Position numbers and translations under genes: made by a program. DNA of 64,000 nt from Orientallactaga sibirica. Lineage: Eukaryota; Chordata; Mammalia; Rodentia; Dipodidae. The notes beneath the pieces are model-generated. The model had not been told where the DNA came from. It saw nothing but the letters and a program-made list of their open reading frames with translations, and ran no database searches. The stretch lies in NCBI GenBank assembly GCA_036365145.1, contig JAEOAD010002566.1:4174001-4238000 (forward strand), given 5' to 3'. Shown one piece after another: positions 47,838 through 58,880 of this stretch. How positions within the stretch are numbered: the stretch's first letter is position 1; the number at the start of each line of letters is the position of its first letter.

Positions 47838-48118
47838 CTGGGTTCAGTTCCCCAGTACCCACATAAAGCCAGATGCCCAAAGTAGTGTATGCAGCTGGAG
47901 TTTGTTTACAGTGGCTAGAGGACCTGGTGCGCCCATTCTCCTTGCAAAATAAATATTTAAAAAAATGCTAGCCGGGTGTGGTGGCGCACGCCTTTAATCC
48001 CAGTACTTGGGAGGCAGAGGTAGGATGATCACCGTGAGTTTGAGGTCACCCTGAGATTACATTGTGAATTCCAGGTCAGCCTGGCTAGAGTGAGACCCTA
48101 CCTCGAAAAACCAAAAGC
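47838..48118 (+). repeat. Truncated DIP-like SINE and B1-type SINE
   Basis: 47838-47965 begins at GGGTTCAGTTCCCCAG, lacking the head. 47969-48118 is a full B1. Confidence 0.88.
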
Positions 48119-48124
48119 AGACTG

Positions 48125-48430
48125 AGGGTTAGGGAGATGACTTAGCAGATGTAAGAGCGCTTGTCACACAAACACAAGAGGCCTGGAGAGATGGCTCAGT
48201 GTTTAAGGCACTTGCCTTCAAAGCCTAACGAATGATCCAGATCAACTTCCCAGCACCTACATAAAAAAGCTGCTGTGTGAGCTGGAGAAATGGTTCAGGG
48301 GTTAAGGTGCTTACTTACAAAGCCTAACAACACAGGTTTGATTCCCTAGTATCTCATGTAAAACCAGATGCACAAAGTGGCACATGCATTCTGTCTATCT
48401 TCTATCTCTCTCTGCTTGCAAATAACAAAC
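48125..48430 (+). repeat. Three successive SINE heads
   Basis: 48125-48178 (GGGTTAGGGAGATGACTTAG; DIP- or B4-like) and 48180-48272 (GCCTGGAGAGATGGCTCAG) keep the 5' half only. 48275-48430 (GAGCTGGAGAAATGG) runs to the CT-rich tail but lacks most of the second half. 3'-truncated copies are unusual for SINEs. Confidence 0.78.
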
Positions 48431-48439
48431 TTTTTTTTT

Positions 48440-48560
48440 TTAAAGCTGGCTGTGGCGGTGCATGCTCATAACCCTAGACTCGTGAAGAGTGGAGGTGTAT
48501 GTGGGCATAATCTCTCCCCTCCCCCAATGCACATGAAGGCCTCAGGGAAAAAATACTGAG
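48440..48560 (+). repeat. Old B1-like relic
   Basis: GCTGGCTGTGGCGGTGCATGC then loss of similarity. Confidence 0.45.
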
Positions 48561-49074
48561 TTGAGAGCTGCTGGATTGGCCCACTAAATCAAAAAAGTTA
48601 GGGAGCCACTATAACACAGAACAAGAGATTGGTGATATTGACTAAAGATCCCCAACGAGTGAGAACAAAGTTGTGAGAATCCACCTGCCTGCTTGGAAAA
48701 AGGCTGCCAATCACCTCTAATCAACTATTGCCATCCCTAGTCCTCCTGTTAATCTTTGTAAATCTTCATGGCCTTGAATGTCTGCCTCCCAGGGCTGCTA
48801 TAAATAAAGATCAGAAGAGATAAAGCACACACCACAGCCCTATTCCAATAAAGGAAGCCCCACTTCCAGCTTTCAAATCATGTCAGACTAACATAGCTTC
48901 AGACAAGAATAGCTCTGCAGTTTTATAATGACAAAACACCTCCATGGACCTTTCATCTCCAACATAACATTCATGGGACCTAAGCAAAGAGGACAGGCTC
49001 TCCATTCTGCATATAAGTTAAGGAGACGAGAGGAAAGGACAACAGTGTCCTCCTCCAGGTTCTCCTTTTAATTT
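48561..49074. other. Unique intronic DNA, candidate non-coding element
   Basis: About 510 bp, AT-rich, with GATA-like AGATCAGAAGAGATAAAG near 48810 and no young repeat. Confidence 0.45.
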
Positions 49075-49180
49075 TTTTTTTTGAGACAAATTCTCATGTC
49101 GTTCAGGCTGTCCTTGAGCATCTGATCTTCCTGCCTCCACCTACCATTTCCTGAGACTACAGACCTACACCTATACCAAG
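49075..49180 (-). repeat. Old B1-like relic
   Basis: TTGAGACAAATTCTCATGTCG then GATCTTCCTGCCTCCACC. Confidence 0.55.
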
Positions 49181-49214
49181 TGTTTCTCAATGATTACAGT
49201 CACCTAGGATGACA

Positions 49215-49312
49215 AGCAAGCACTCTGGCATGCACCTATAGTCCTGGCTACTCAAAAAAAAACCGAGGAGAAAGGATCCTTGAGCCTGCGAGTTTGAGAC
49301 CAGCTTAGGCAA
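49215..49312 (+). repeat. Old 7SL-derived (proto-B1/FAM-like) fragment
   Basis: CATGCACCTATAGTCCTGGCTACTC, then GGATCCTTGAGCCTGCGAGTTTGAGACCAGC, keeps 7SL features lost from the young B1s, suggesting an early monomer. Confidence 0.6.
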
Positions 49313-49362
49313 TCAAAGGAGATCTCATTTCATCATATACATGTATGAAAATACCATTCTTG

Positions 49363-49578
49363 GGTTGGAGAGATGGTTTAGTGGTTAAGGCGTTTGACTG
49401 TAAAGCCAAAGGATCTGGGTTCGATTCTCCAGGACCCATGTAAGTCAGATGCACAAGGGGGTGCATACATCTGGAGTTCAATTGCAGTGGCTGGAGGCCC
49501 TGGCGTGTCCATTCTCTTTCTCTGTCTGCCTCTTTTTCTCTCCCAAATAAGTAAATAAATAAATAAAATGTTTTTAAA
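49363..49578 (+). repeat. tRNA-derived SINE
   Basis: Full-length. ACCATTCTT on both sides is the target duplication. Confidence 0.93.
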
Positions 49579-49734
49579 AAGACCATTCTTATTATGACAG
49601 CGCTTGTCCCAGACCACAGAGCCGCTAAACACAGAGCTCAGCCCGGCACTAGGTCAGACCGCCTGTAGCTCTGCTGGGTCACCTCTCTTGGGAAGATAAT
49701 ATCTATGTGGCAGTGGTAAGGCTTCTTTTCAGGT

Positions 49735-49944
49735 CTGCTTTTATATCACTTATTTATTTATTTGCAAGCACAGAGAGATAGACAGACAGAATGGGCACGC
49801 TAGGGCCTCCAGCCACTGCAAACAAACTTCTAGATGCATGTGCCACTTTGTGCGTCTGGCTTTATGTGGGTATTGGGGAATCAAACCCAGGTTGTCAGGC
49901 TTTGCAGGCAATTGCCTTTAACTGCTAAGTCGTCTCTCCAGCCC
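49735..49944 (-). repeat. tRNA-derived SINE
   Basis: Antisense copy; head end AAGTCGTCTCTCCAGCCC. 49579-49734 is unrecognised. Confidence 0.9.
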
Positions 49945-49977
49945 AGCCTTTATACCTTTCAGGAAGAAAAGAATGGG

Positions 49978-50090
49978 CAGGGGCTGTAGCTCAGTGGTAG
50001 AGCACTTGCCTTGTATGCTGCAAGGCCCTGGAATAATCTATCTCCATTTCTGTAAGGAAAAAAGAAAAGGAAAAAAAAAAAAAAAAAGGA
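49978..50090 (+). repeat. ID element
   Basis: GGGGCTGTAGCTCAGTGGTAGAGCACTTGCC is the ID head with a clear A-box, followed by GCAAGGCCCTGG and an A-rich tail. It is the only well-kept ID copy, and the full-length relative of the unit tandemly repeated at 1-1074. Confidence 0.9.
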
Positions 50091-50544
50091 AATGTATGGA
50101 ATAATACAGCAATTTCCATTTTCTAACAAAAGGCAGATTTTTTTTCTTAGATGGACGAAGGTGCTCTGTAATCTTGGCTTATTTTATTAAAATGCTGACA
50201 AACCCTTCCCTTCAAAGACCACTGTATAGATAAAACTCCCTAGCCCTGGACACAGGAAATATAAACTAGTACTGATTAAATTCAGAGATACTGTCAGACT
50301 TATGTAACTGCCGCTAAGAAGTCTGTTGAAAAGCTAGCTGTGAGTGGGCAAGAGCAGATGTCTCTGTAACAGTAATTATATCTCCATGACTCTTGTTATT
50401 AAAAGAACTACTATATCATGTTCTTGTCACCTGGTCTTGGCCCATTTTAATGTTTCCCAAACTGGGCCAAATTAGCATTAATACCTGTGCTTTCCATGCT
50501 GCCCACTAACTACCCTGTCCCAAGCCTGTGACAGCAACAGCTGC
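50091..50544. other. Unique AT-rich DNA, candidate non-coding element
   Basis: About 450 bp with no repeat between an ID and a B1. It has many clean words such as GTAATTATATC, TTATTTTATTAAAATG and CCAAATTAGCATTAATACC. Confidence 0.5.
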
Positions 50545-50725
50545 AAAGGCGTGGTGGTTCATGACTTTAATCCCAGCACTCGGGAGGCAAAGGTAGAATA
50601 ATTGCTGTGCATGTGAAACCACCCTGAGACTACATGGTGAAATCCAGGTCAGCCTGGGCTAGAGCAAGACCCTACTGCAAAGAACCAACCAACCAACCAA
50701 CCAACCAACCAACCAACCAACCAAA
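50545..50725 (+). repeat. B1-type SINE with (AACC)n tail
   Basis: Diverged B1 ending in about nine AACC units. Confidence 0.88.
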
Positions 50726-50732
50726 AAAAAAC

Positions 50733-51084
50733 AGGGCTGGAGTGATGGCTTAGTAGTTAAGGTGCTTGCCTGTGAAGCCTAGGAACTCAGGTTCGATTCC
50801 CAATACCCACGTAAGCCAGATGCACAAGGATGCACATGCATCTGGAGTTTGTTTGCATTAACAAACTGGTGTACTCATTTTTTTTTCTCAAACAAACAAG
50901 CAAACAAAAAAGTGAGCCAGGCGTGGTGGCGCACACCTTTAATTCCAGCACTCGGGAGGCAGAGGTAGGAGGATCACCATGAGTTTGAGGCTACCCTGAG
51001 AGTACATAGTTAATTCCAGGTCAGCCTGGGCTGGAGTGAGACCCTACCTTGAGAAAAAAGCCAAAAAAAAAAAAAAAAAAAAAA
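50733..51084 (+). repeat. tRNA-derived then B1-type SINE
   Basis: 50733-50910 lacks part of the GGCTGGAGGCCCTGG segment. 50914-51084 is a near-complete B1 with a poly(A) of about 22. Confidence 0.92.
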
Positions 51085-51137
51085 GGGGGTGGGGGTGGGG
51101 AATGGCTATTCAGGATCAAATAGCACTGAACTGTCAA

Positions 51138-51285
51138 GGTGGTACCAGGCTATAATCCCAGAACTTGGAGGGAGACTGAGGCAGGAGGATTGCTGTGAGT
51201 TCTTGGCCACCCTGAGAGTACAGAGTGAATTCCAGGTCAGCCTGAGCTAAATTAAGACCTTACTTCGAAAAACCAAGAGTTCAAG
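51138..51285 (+). repeat. B1-type SINE, diverged
   Basis: GGTGGTACCAGGCTATAATCCCAG to CTTACTTCGAAAAACC. Confidence 0.82.
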
Positions 51286-51591
51286 ACCAGCCTAGGTACA
51301 CAGTAAGACTATCAAATACATACATTAGAAACTGCATTCAGTCCAGTTCAGAATAGGTTTTTCCAACCTACTTCTCATTTTAGTTATAGTGGCATCAACA
51401 ACAATGCTATTCTAGAATGACGTGGCAGAACCACAGTGAAAATCATCTTAACCTTCAGAGACTGAGGACCCACCTGAGTCCTTCACTGCTTGCCTGGGTT
51501 ATAGGAGAACCCCGGCTCTCCTCTCTGTACAGAGCCCAGCCAAGGGGTGAATACCTCATTACAGAATAAACTTCTCCTAAATGCTTTATAT

Positions 51592-51799
51592 CTATTTCTA
51601 TTTTATTTATTTAAGACAGAGGGGGGAGGAGAGAGAGGCAGAATGAGAATGGGCGCACCAGGGCCTCTAGCCACTGCAAACGAACTCCAGACGTATGCGC
51701 TCCCTTATGCATCTGGCTTATGTGGGACCTGGAGAATCGAACTGGGATCCTTGGGCTTTTCAGGCAAACGCCTTAACCGCTAAGCCATCTCTTCAGACC
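51592..51799 (-). repeat. tRNA-derived SINE
   Basis: Full antisense copy. 51286-51591 before it is unique. Confidence 0.93.
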
Positions 51800-52566
51800 C
51801 GTAAACGCTTTCTTGCTGTAACAGCCCAAATGCTGGCTCCTGACAACCACAACAGAAGAAAGAATTCTCTGTTGTGGCTTTGAAACCCACAAAATAGATC
51901 ACCAAACACAAACACCAATTGTAGTTCCACTTATCAGGAGCTTTGGAGCACATACTAGAAAGGTCTAGTTTCAACCAAACTGCAGCTGACGTGGAAAGAT
52001 AAATTGTGTTTTGTTTTGTTTTAAGCTGTTGGGAGGCCAGTGAATTTAAATAGCCAAAGAATTGCAGCCTAGAGTGAAATAAATCAAACTGGGGTGAAAT
52101 CACAAGGTCTTGCACCTTCTCTGTTTGAAAAACGAGGGTTCTATTGTCCCATACCCAAGTCATCTTACATTTCAAACCAGCAAGGAACCAGAGAGCCAGG
52201 TACTATACAAGAGCGGGTTTATCTCTTGTGCCTGGGTTCTCAGGTGGTGCTCTTCCATGTCTTCACCCACCTTGACCCTTGTCCTCCTGACTCTGCTAAC
52301 TCAATTCCCATTCCTGGTGACCTAGTTTTCTGCTCTGGTCATGTGGGTACAAAGGTCCCCCGACTGAGGCTCTGGGGAGCTGGGGCCATGGGTATGCGTG
52401 ACTGAGGAAAGACACTGCCTGGACACGCTCAGGTATTCTGCAGCCATTATTTTGCTTCTCTGTTAGTCTATTCAAACACAGGCCCCAGGGGACTAACACA
52501 CATTTATCTTCTGACAGTTTTGGCAGCTGAGAAGCCTGAGATCAAGGTGCTGGAGAATTTTCTCAT
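51800..52566. other. Unique intronic DNA, about 770 bp
   Basis: Two overlapping open frames of about 100-130 codons on opposite strands (51780-52175 and 52094-52405) lack any recognisable domain. Confidence 0.5.
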
Positions 52567-52888
52567 AGTTTTTTGGTTTTCCAAGGTAGGGTCTCACTTC
52601 AGCTCAGGCTGACCTGGAATTCACTATGTAGTCTCAGGGTGGCCTCGAACTCACGGTGATTAAAGGCGTGTGCCACCGTGCTCGGCTAGTTTTTGATAGA
52701 GTGCATGAATTAGAATTGATTATGTTCTTCTTTTTTTTTTTTTTTGGTTTTTTGAGGTAAGGTCTCACTCTGGCCCAGGCTGACCTGGAATTAACTATGT
52801 AGTCTCAGGGTGGCCTCGAACTCTCAGCAATCCTCCTACCTCTGCCTCCCAAGTGCTGGGATTAAAGGCGTGAGCCACCACGCCCGGC
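52567..52888 (-). repeat. Two antisense B1-type SINEs
   Basis: 52567-52688 lacks the CCTCCTACC...GTGCTGGG segment. 52728-52888 is near-consensus. Confidence 0.9.
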
Positions 52889-53110
52889 TTGTTTTGTTTT
52901 TTGAGGTAGGGTCTTGCTCTAGTCCAGGCTGGCCTGGAATTTACTATGTGTAAGTCTCAGGGTAGCTTCAAACTCAGTAATTCACCCTCCTTCTGCCTCC
53001 CAGCACTCTGGAGGCACAGATAGGAGGATCACCGTGAGTTCAAGGCCACCCTGAGACCACATAGTGAATTCCAGGTTAGCCTGAGTTAACCCTACCTCAA
53101 AAAAAAAAAA
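52889..53110. repeat. Inverted pair of truncated B1-type SINEs
   Basis: An antisense B1 (52889-52999) runs into a sense B1 (about 52999-53110) at CTCCCAGCACTCTGG. Both copies lack their 5' heads at the junction. Confidence 0.82.
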
Positions 53111-53111
53111 T

Positions 53112-53317
53112 GTATTTTATTTATTTCTTTCAGAGAGAAAGAGAAAGAGGAAGATATAAATAAAAAGAATGGGCAAGACAGGGCCTCTGCCACTGCAAAT
53201 GAACTCCAGACACATGCACCACCTTGTGCATCAGGCTTACTTGGGTATTGGGGGATCAAACCTGGGTCCTAAGGCTTTGTAGGCAAACACCTTAACCACT
53301 AAGCCATTGCTCCATCC
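53112..53317 (-). repeat. tRNA-derived SINE
   Basis: Antisense copy ending CCATTGCTCCATCCC. Confidence 0.9.
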
Positions 53318-53404
53318 CTCTATTTATAAAAGAAGATTTATTTGAAAGAGAAAGAGACATGGGGGGGTGAGTTAGGATGTCTCTTTCTCTTTCAAATAAA
53401 TTTT

Positions 53405-53494
53405 CTTTTTTCGAGGTAGGGTCTCATTCTAGCTCAGGCTGACCTGGAATTCACTCTGTAGTCTCTGGGTGTCCTCAAACTCTTGGTGATCCTC
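53405..53494 (-). repeat. B1-type SINE, partial
   Basis: Stops after GTGATCCTCCTA. Confidence 0.85.
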
Positions 53495-53504
53495 CTATTA
53501 TTTA

Positions 53505-53660
53505 TATACATGTATATAAACACTAAAAGTCAGGATCCATTTTTAAGGGAATGTGTGATTTTCTCCCCCTGGGCTTGGGGTACTTCATTTTGTAAAAATT
53601 TTTTTCCAATTCTTCCCATTTTCCTGAAAATTTCATAACTTCATTTTTCTTTAGCGCTGA
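53505..53660 (-). repeat. L1 fragment
   Basis: CTTGGGGTACTTCATTTTG, CAATTCTTCCCATTTTCCTG and AAATTTCATAACTTCATTTTTC follow the antisense end of L1 ORF2. 53661-54209 is otherwise unique. Confidence 0.55.
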
Positions 53661-54209
53661 GGTCAGACAATGTAATGTGTGGTGAGGGCCTTCTCCTAGC
53701 CTGAAGGATGGCCACCTTCTTGCTGTGTTGTCCCACAGACAGAAGAGAGCCAGAGTGTGCGCCTTTGATTTTTCTTATAAAAGGAACAGATAGATAAGCA
53801 AATAGCCATGCCACACAGGGAAATGTCCCATCAGGAGTGCAGGCTTTACAGACAGCAGAGCTCTGTGAGTGGGAGGAGGAAGTGATGAACAACATCATGG
53901 AGGCATGACATGGTCTGACAAGTGCTAAGGACTCTGCATGAAGAAGAACGAGGCCGGGGAAGGGACCCTGCTACTCTGCTTCCCCCAGGTTGAGTGGCAG
54001 CTCACTCTAGCTGGGACTGCAAGTGTGCATGAAGCAGGCCAGACATGTGAGGTGAGAGGCAGGGATGACTGCCAGCATAGCTGCTTCATTAGACACTCGG
54101 AGTGAAAGCCCAGGGCAGTGGTACAGCCTCAGGACATTTGCATGTGTCTCTGTCTGAAGGCTCTCCCGAAATAGCATGGCTCTCACCACCTTCAGCCTCC
54201 TCTAGTCAC

Positions 54210-54315
54210 TCGGCCTAGTGTGGTGGCTGATGCCTGTAACCCCAGCACTTAGAGACACAGGCAGGAGGATCATAAGTTTGAGGCTAGCCAGTATTACTTA
54301 TATAGCAAGACTTCA
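54210..54315 (+). repeat. Old B1-like SINE
   Basis: CTAGTGTGGTGGCTGATGCCTG and CAGGAGGATCATAAGTTTGAGG, strongly diverged. Confidence 0.65.
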
Positions 54316-54359
54316 GGTTCACCCTGTACAGAATTCATTAGCAAGACAGAAAAGGCCAC

Positions 54360-54610
54360 TGTGGCTAGAGAGATGGCTCAGCAGTCAAGGCACTTGCCTG
54401 CAAAGCCTAAGAATGCATATTTGAATCTCCAGGTCCCAAGTAGCTAGACACAAAGTAATGCAAGCATGCAATGTTGCACATGCCCACGAGGGGGCGCACA
54501 CATCTGGAGTTTGTTCAGTGGCTGAAAGGCCCTAGCATGCCCATTCTCTCCCTCTCTCTCTCTCTCTCACTCTCTCTCTCTTTCTCTCTCTCTCAAAAAT
54601 AAAATAATTG
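54360..54610 (+). repeat. tRNA-derived SINE, variant with CTCF-like core
   Basis: Long form with CCACGAGGGGGCGC at 54484-54497, an excellent CTCF core, within the extra internal segment. The (CT)n is long. Confidence 0.9.
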
Positions 54611-54613
54611 AAG

Positions 54614-54785
54614 CCAGGCATGGTGGCGCACGACTTTAATTCCAGCACTCGGGAGGCAGAGGTAGGAGGATCGCTGTGAGTTCAAGGCCACCCTGAGATA
54701 ACACAGTGAATTCCAGGTCAGCCTGGGCTAGAGGGAAGCCCTACCTCAAAAACAAACAAACAAACAAACAAACAAACAAAATAAA
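54614..54785 (+). repeat. B1-type SINE
   Basis: Tail (AAAC)n. AAATAAAATAATTGAA on both sides is a 16-bp target duplication. Confidence 0.95.
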
Positions 54786-54802
54786 ATAATTGAAAAGAAA
54801 AA

Positions 54803-54955
54803 AGGTGCTTGCTTTCAAAGCCTAATAGTCCAGGTTCGATTCCCCAAAGTGGCACAAGCATCTGAAGTTCATTTACAATGGCAAGAGGCCCTGATGCACC
54901 CATTTGTTCCCTCTTCCCTCTGTTTACAAATAAATAATAAGTAAAAATGTTAAAA
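54803..54955 (+). repeat. tRNA-derived SINE, 5'-truncated
   Basis: Starts at AAGGTGCTTGC and lacks the GCCAGATGCAC segment. 54956-55287 is unique. Confidence 0.87.
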
Positions 54956-55287
54956 AAGAAAAGGCCACCAACATGTGCTAACATACAGGCATGGGGCTAA
55001 AGACCTGTGTGGCTGCTCTGCAGCATGGCCACTATTACTAATGACAGCTATATTCCATGCCCCCCACCCCTGCTGGGGTTCTCAGCCTGCCTTGGGAGTG
55101 TCTGTTGCAAGTCTGTCTCCCAAAGGTCCTCTGGTCTAATGGCAAGTGCTATTCCCTAAAGATGCTCCCGTCAATTAGTGGTGAGACTTAAATCTGCCAC
55201 ACAGAAAGCACTCTATGGATTGGCCCAGGCAAATGTGTGACATCAGGAGGAAGGTCACAGCTCTGAGTCATCTGTCAAAAGCTTTTA

Positions 55288-55417
55288 TTTTTTTTTTTCA
55301 AGGTAGTGTCTCAATCTAGCTCAGGCTGACCTGTAATCACTATGTAGTCTCATGGTGATCCTCCTGCCTCTGCCTCCTGAGTGCTGGGATTAAAGGCGTG
55401 AGCCACCACGCCTGGCT
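55288..55417 (-). repeat. B1-type SINE with deletion
   Basis: GTAGTCTCATGGTGATCC shows loss of GGTGGCCTTGAACTC. 55418-55742 is unique. Confidence 0.88.
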
Positions 55418-55742
55418 AAAAGCCATTTTTCATGGGGGCCCTCCACTTGTATGGAGGCGCTGGTCACCATCTAGCCAGGAACCGTGCAGTCAAGCAGGGC
55501 TGCGGACTTGGTGATCACTTTGAAAGAATCTCTGGGCTCCTGACGTGTCCTTCCTCCTGTTCCCAAAGACACTCTGCAGTCTTGGTGAAGACTCATGTGT
55601 CACTACAAGGTGTCTGGAAGAACTCCACTTAGGTGGGCCACACACAGCCAAAATTTAAGCAGAGAGCAACACTCTACGACAGTCTGACAACTAAGACCTT
55701 GGACCGTCAAGTTATCTATAAACAAATAAAAACTACAGGGAG

Positions 55743-56005
55743 AGCTGGGGAAATGGCTCAGAGATGAAAAGTGCTTGCTTGCAAAGCCTGATACCCAAGT
55801 AAGGTGCACAAAGTAGCACAGAGTCTGGAGTTCATTGCAGTGGCAAGAGGCTCTGCCATGTTCATTTTCTCTTTTTCTCTGTCTCTCTCCTTACTAATGA
55901 ATAAATAAAATTTTAGCCCAGGCTGACCTGGGACATATGCCTAGAGTTTGTAGCAGCCCTGCTGCACCCATTCTCACTCTCTCTCAAATAAATAAAATAT
56001 TTAAA
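55743..56005 (+). repeat. DIP-like SINE followed by a chimeric fragment
   Basis: 55743-55912 is a DIP-like copy. 55915-55932 is a scrap of antisense B1 (AGCCCAGGCTGACCTGGG) fused to a DIP-like 3' half ending CAAATAAATAAAAT. Confidence 0.8.
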
Positions 56006-56019
56006 AAAACTAATGTGTT

Positions 56020-56175
56020 GGCCAGGCTTGGTGGTGCACACCTTTAATCCCAGCACTCGGGAGGTAGAGGTAGGAGGATCACTGTAAGTTCAAGGCCACT
56101 CTGAGACTACATAGTGAATTCTAGGTCAGCCTGGGCTAGAGTGAGACCCTACCTCAGAAAAATCCCCCCCCCAAA
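56020..56175 (+). repeat. B1-type SINE
   Basis: Full copy; CCTACCTCAG then a C-run. Confidence 0.92.
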
Positions 56176-56194
56176 TAATAACAATGTGTTGGGC

Positions 56195-56612
56195 AACAGA
56201 GAGAGACAGGGTTTCACTTTGTAACCCAGGGTGGTCTCAGATCCATGGCAATCCACCTGCCTCACCTGGGATTACAGGCATGAGCTATATTGCCATTTCT
56301 AAATAAATTCTTTTAGATTTTTTTTTTTTTTTAGGCAAGGTCTCCCTCTAGTCTAGGCTGATCTCAAACTCATAGCAATCCTCTTACCTCTGCCTCCTGA
56401 GTGCTGGGATTAAAGGTCTGCATCACCACACCTGGATCTTCTAGTAATCTTTATTTATTTATTTTTGTTTGTTTTTTGAGGTAGGGTCTCACTCTAGCTC
56501 AGGCTGACCTGGAATTCACTATGTAGTCTCAGGATGGCCTCAAACTTTCGGCAATCCTCCTACCTCTGCCTCCCGAGTTCTGGGATTAAAGGTGTGCGTT
56601 ACCACACCTGGC
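56195..56612 (-). repeat. Three antisense B1-type SINEs of different ages
   Basis: 56195-56300 is old (TTTCACTTTGTAACCCAGGG). 56318-56430 is intermediate with a deletion. 56463-56612 is young. Confidence 0.85.
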
Positions 56613-56689
56613 TCTTCTAGTAATCTTAACAATAGCTTATTAAGTATACACCAAGAGAACTGCCTACAGTCTTAATTTTTACTTTATAA

Positions 56690-57087
56690 AATATTTTATT
56701 TTAATTTAATTTATTTGCAAGGAGACAGAGAGAATATGACACCAGAGTACCCCAGGGTACACCAAGGCCTCCAGCCACTACAAGTGAACTCTAGATACAT
56801 GTACCACTTTGTACATCTGGCTTGACGTGGGTATTGGGAAATCAAACCTGGGTCGTTAGGCATTGCAAGCAAGTCCCTTAATTGCTGAGCCACCTCTCCA
56901 GCCCTTATAAAATATTTTATTTATTTCAAACAGAGAGGCAGAGGGAGTGAGTATGGATGTGCCAGGGCCTCTTAGTGCTACAAACTCTAGATGCATATGC
57001 CACTTTACATGGGTACTGAGGAAATCAAAGCCAGGTTTTCAGGCTTTGCAAGCAAGCACTATTAACTGCTGAGGCATCTCTGCAGTC
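56690..57087 (-). repeat. Two antisense tRNA-derived SINEs
   Basis: 56690-56904 and 56905-57087. The second ends AGGCATCTCTGCAGTCC and lacks the CTTGTGCATCTGG segment. Confidence 0.9.
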
Positions 57088-57132
57088 CTTAATTTCTTTA
57101 AAATATCAACTTCCAAAATAAATAAATATTAA

Positions 57133-57290
57133 GCTGGGTGTGGTGGTGCACACCTTTAATCCCAGCACTTGGGAGGCAGAGGTAGGAGGATTGCCATGAG
57201 TTCAAGGACACCCTGAGACTACATAGTGAATTCCAGGTCAGTCTGGGCTAGAGTGAGACCCTACCTCGAAAAACCAAAAATAAATAAATA
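57133..57290 (+). repeat. B1-type SINE
   Basis: Full copy with (AAAT)n tail. Confidence 0.93.
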
Positions 57291-57715
57291 AATAACTTCA
57301 TTGATACGTGATTTACTTAAGTACCCATTTAAGGTGTACAGCTTGGTAATTTTGACATGTGTACAGTCAAGATAAGCTTTCACTCTGAAGTTTTCTCTGA
57401 TTCCTTTGCAATCAATTTTTCTTTTGCCCAGCTTCCAGCTTACCCCGATGTGCTTGCTGTCCCTAAGATTCCGCTGCATGTTCCAGAGCTGTACAGAATC
57501 ACTGCTGTTGTTTCCAGTGCCAGTCTTGTCTCTCGGCCCACCCCGACATGCTGTGGTTCCTCTGGTCACTAAGTCACACTCCACTGGATGGATGTACCAG
57601 TTTGCGACTCTCTAAACAAAGCTGCTACAGAACAGCTGAGTTCTAAGTCTGTGTGGACATATGTTTCATTTCTCTAGGGCACGACAAGTATATACGTAAC
57701 TTTTTCATAAAGTGC
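57291..57715 (-). repeat. Ancient L1 3' fragment
   Basis: TACCCATTTAAGGTGTACAGC, GGATGGATGTACCAGTTTG, AACAAAGCTGCTAC and GTGTGGACATATGTTTCATTTC follow the antisense 3' end of old mammalian L1M elements. Confidence 0.78.
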
Positions 57716-57879
57716 TAGGAAAGAGCTTTGCAAAGCCACCCCAGCCTTTAATACTCTCCTCAGAAGTGTCTGTGATGGTGCTAATTGCTCCATCTCCTCA
57801 ATAACACATGCTCTCATCAGTCACTTTATTCCCCAGTGATTTTAAAATCCAATAACATTCTTTGCCTGATTAATTATAC

Positions 57880-58000
57880 ATGTGTCTCTCTCTCCTACCT
57901 CTGGACACCATGAGAGCATTCTGAGTTCAACACAGTGCCTAGCACACAACAGGTACTTATTTAAAAAAAAAAAATCACTAAACATGGGCTGAATGAAACC
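57880..58000 (+). repeat. L2 3' fragment
   Basis: CAGTGCCTAGCACACAACAGGTACTTATTTAA followed by GGGCTGAATGAAACC is the typical L2 3' end. Confidence 0.75.
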
Positions 58001-58721
58001 TGCCACCCTGAATCAGCAGATTGTTTTTAGACATACTCATGATTTATCAGGAAGCTTCTATCGTCCCACAATCACCCAGTCCTGCACCTGGACTTCCCCA
58101 ATTCCACTGGAGCTGAGAGGTCAAGCCTGAACTGGTCATGCTACGCCTGGAAGGCGCACCAGAGCCTGTCTTGCAGAGCTTGCAAGGTAGACCAGCAGGC
58201 TTCAAGCCTGCTGAGTAACCACTCACTGATGCTCAGGTAGCGTGATGGTATATCTCAAGTTGAGGCCTTCTACAATACAGGGCCCAAGCAGGGGTGTTCA
58301 TGAGGGGCAGAGCCCTGAATCTATCACCAGGCTTTCTTTATGCAGGACTATTTGCAAGAGTATTGGATGGGAGCATCCATTCTGCCCCATTTTTCCAAGT
58401 GAGGCTAACACTGCACTTTGGTAACACTAAGGTCCTCCCTTCAGCACCAAAAGACCATGTCTCCGCCCTCTCCAGAGCCAGCTTCCTTCTACACTTGAGT
58501 TCTTCAAGCAACATAACAAGCTGTTCTGAAAGGAAACCACATTTGCCCAGGTCCTAGAACAAGGCTAGACCACAGCAATACTACATAAACGTGTAAGAAT
58601 TTACTCTGTGGCTGGCTATCCCACCTATTCACCCCACTTCCTCCAGGCATGTCAAATCTGGCCACATGTGGCTAAGGATAGCTACAAATATAGCCCAACA
58701 CAAAATCATAAATTTACGAGA
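58001..58721. other. Unique intronic DNA, about 720 bp
   Basis: No repeat or gene recognised. Confidence 0.55.
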
Positions 58722-58880
58722 GATGGGTGTGGTGGTGCACGCCTTTAATCCCAGCACTCGGGAGGCAGAGGTAGGAGGATCATGAGTTCAAGGCCACCCT
58801 GAGACTACATAGTGAATTCCAGGTCAGCCTGAGCTAAAGTGAGACCCTACCTCGAAAAACAAAAAGAAACAAAACAAAAC
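58722..58880 (+). repeat. B1-type SINE
   Basis: AAATCATAAATTTA before and AAATCATAAACTTA after are a near-perfect 14-bp target duplication. Confidence 0.94.

Noticed and set aside
49978..50060. A functional tRNA gene
   Set aside because: It has an A-box and tRNA-like start but no cloverleaf, no proper B-box and an A-rich tail; it is an ID SINE.
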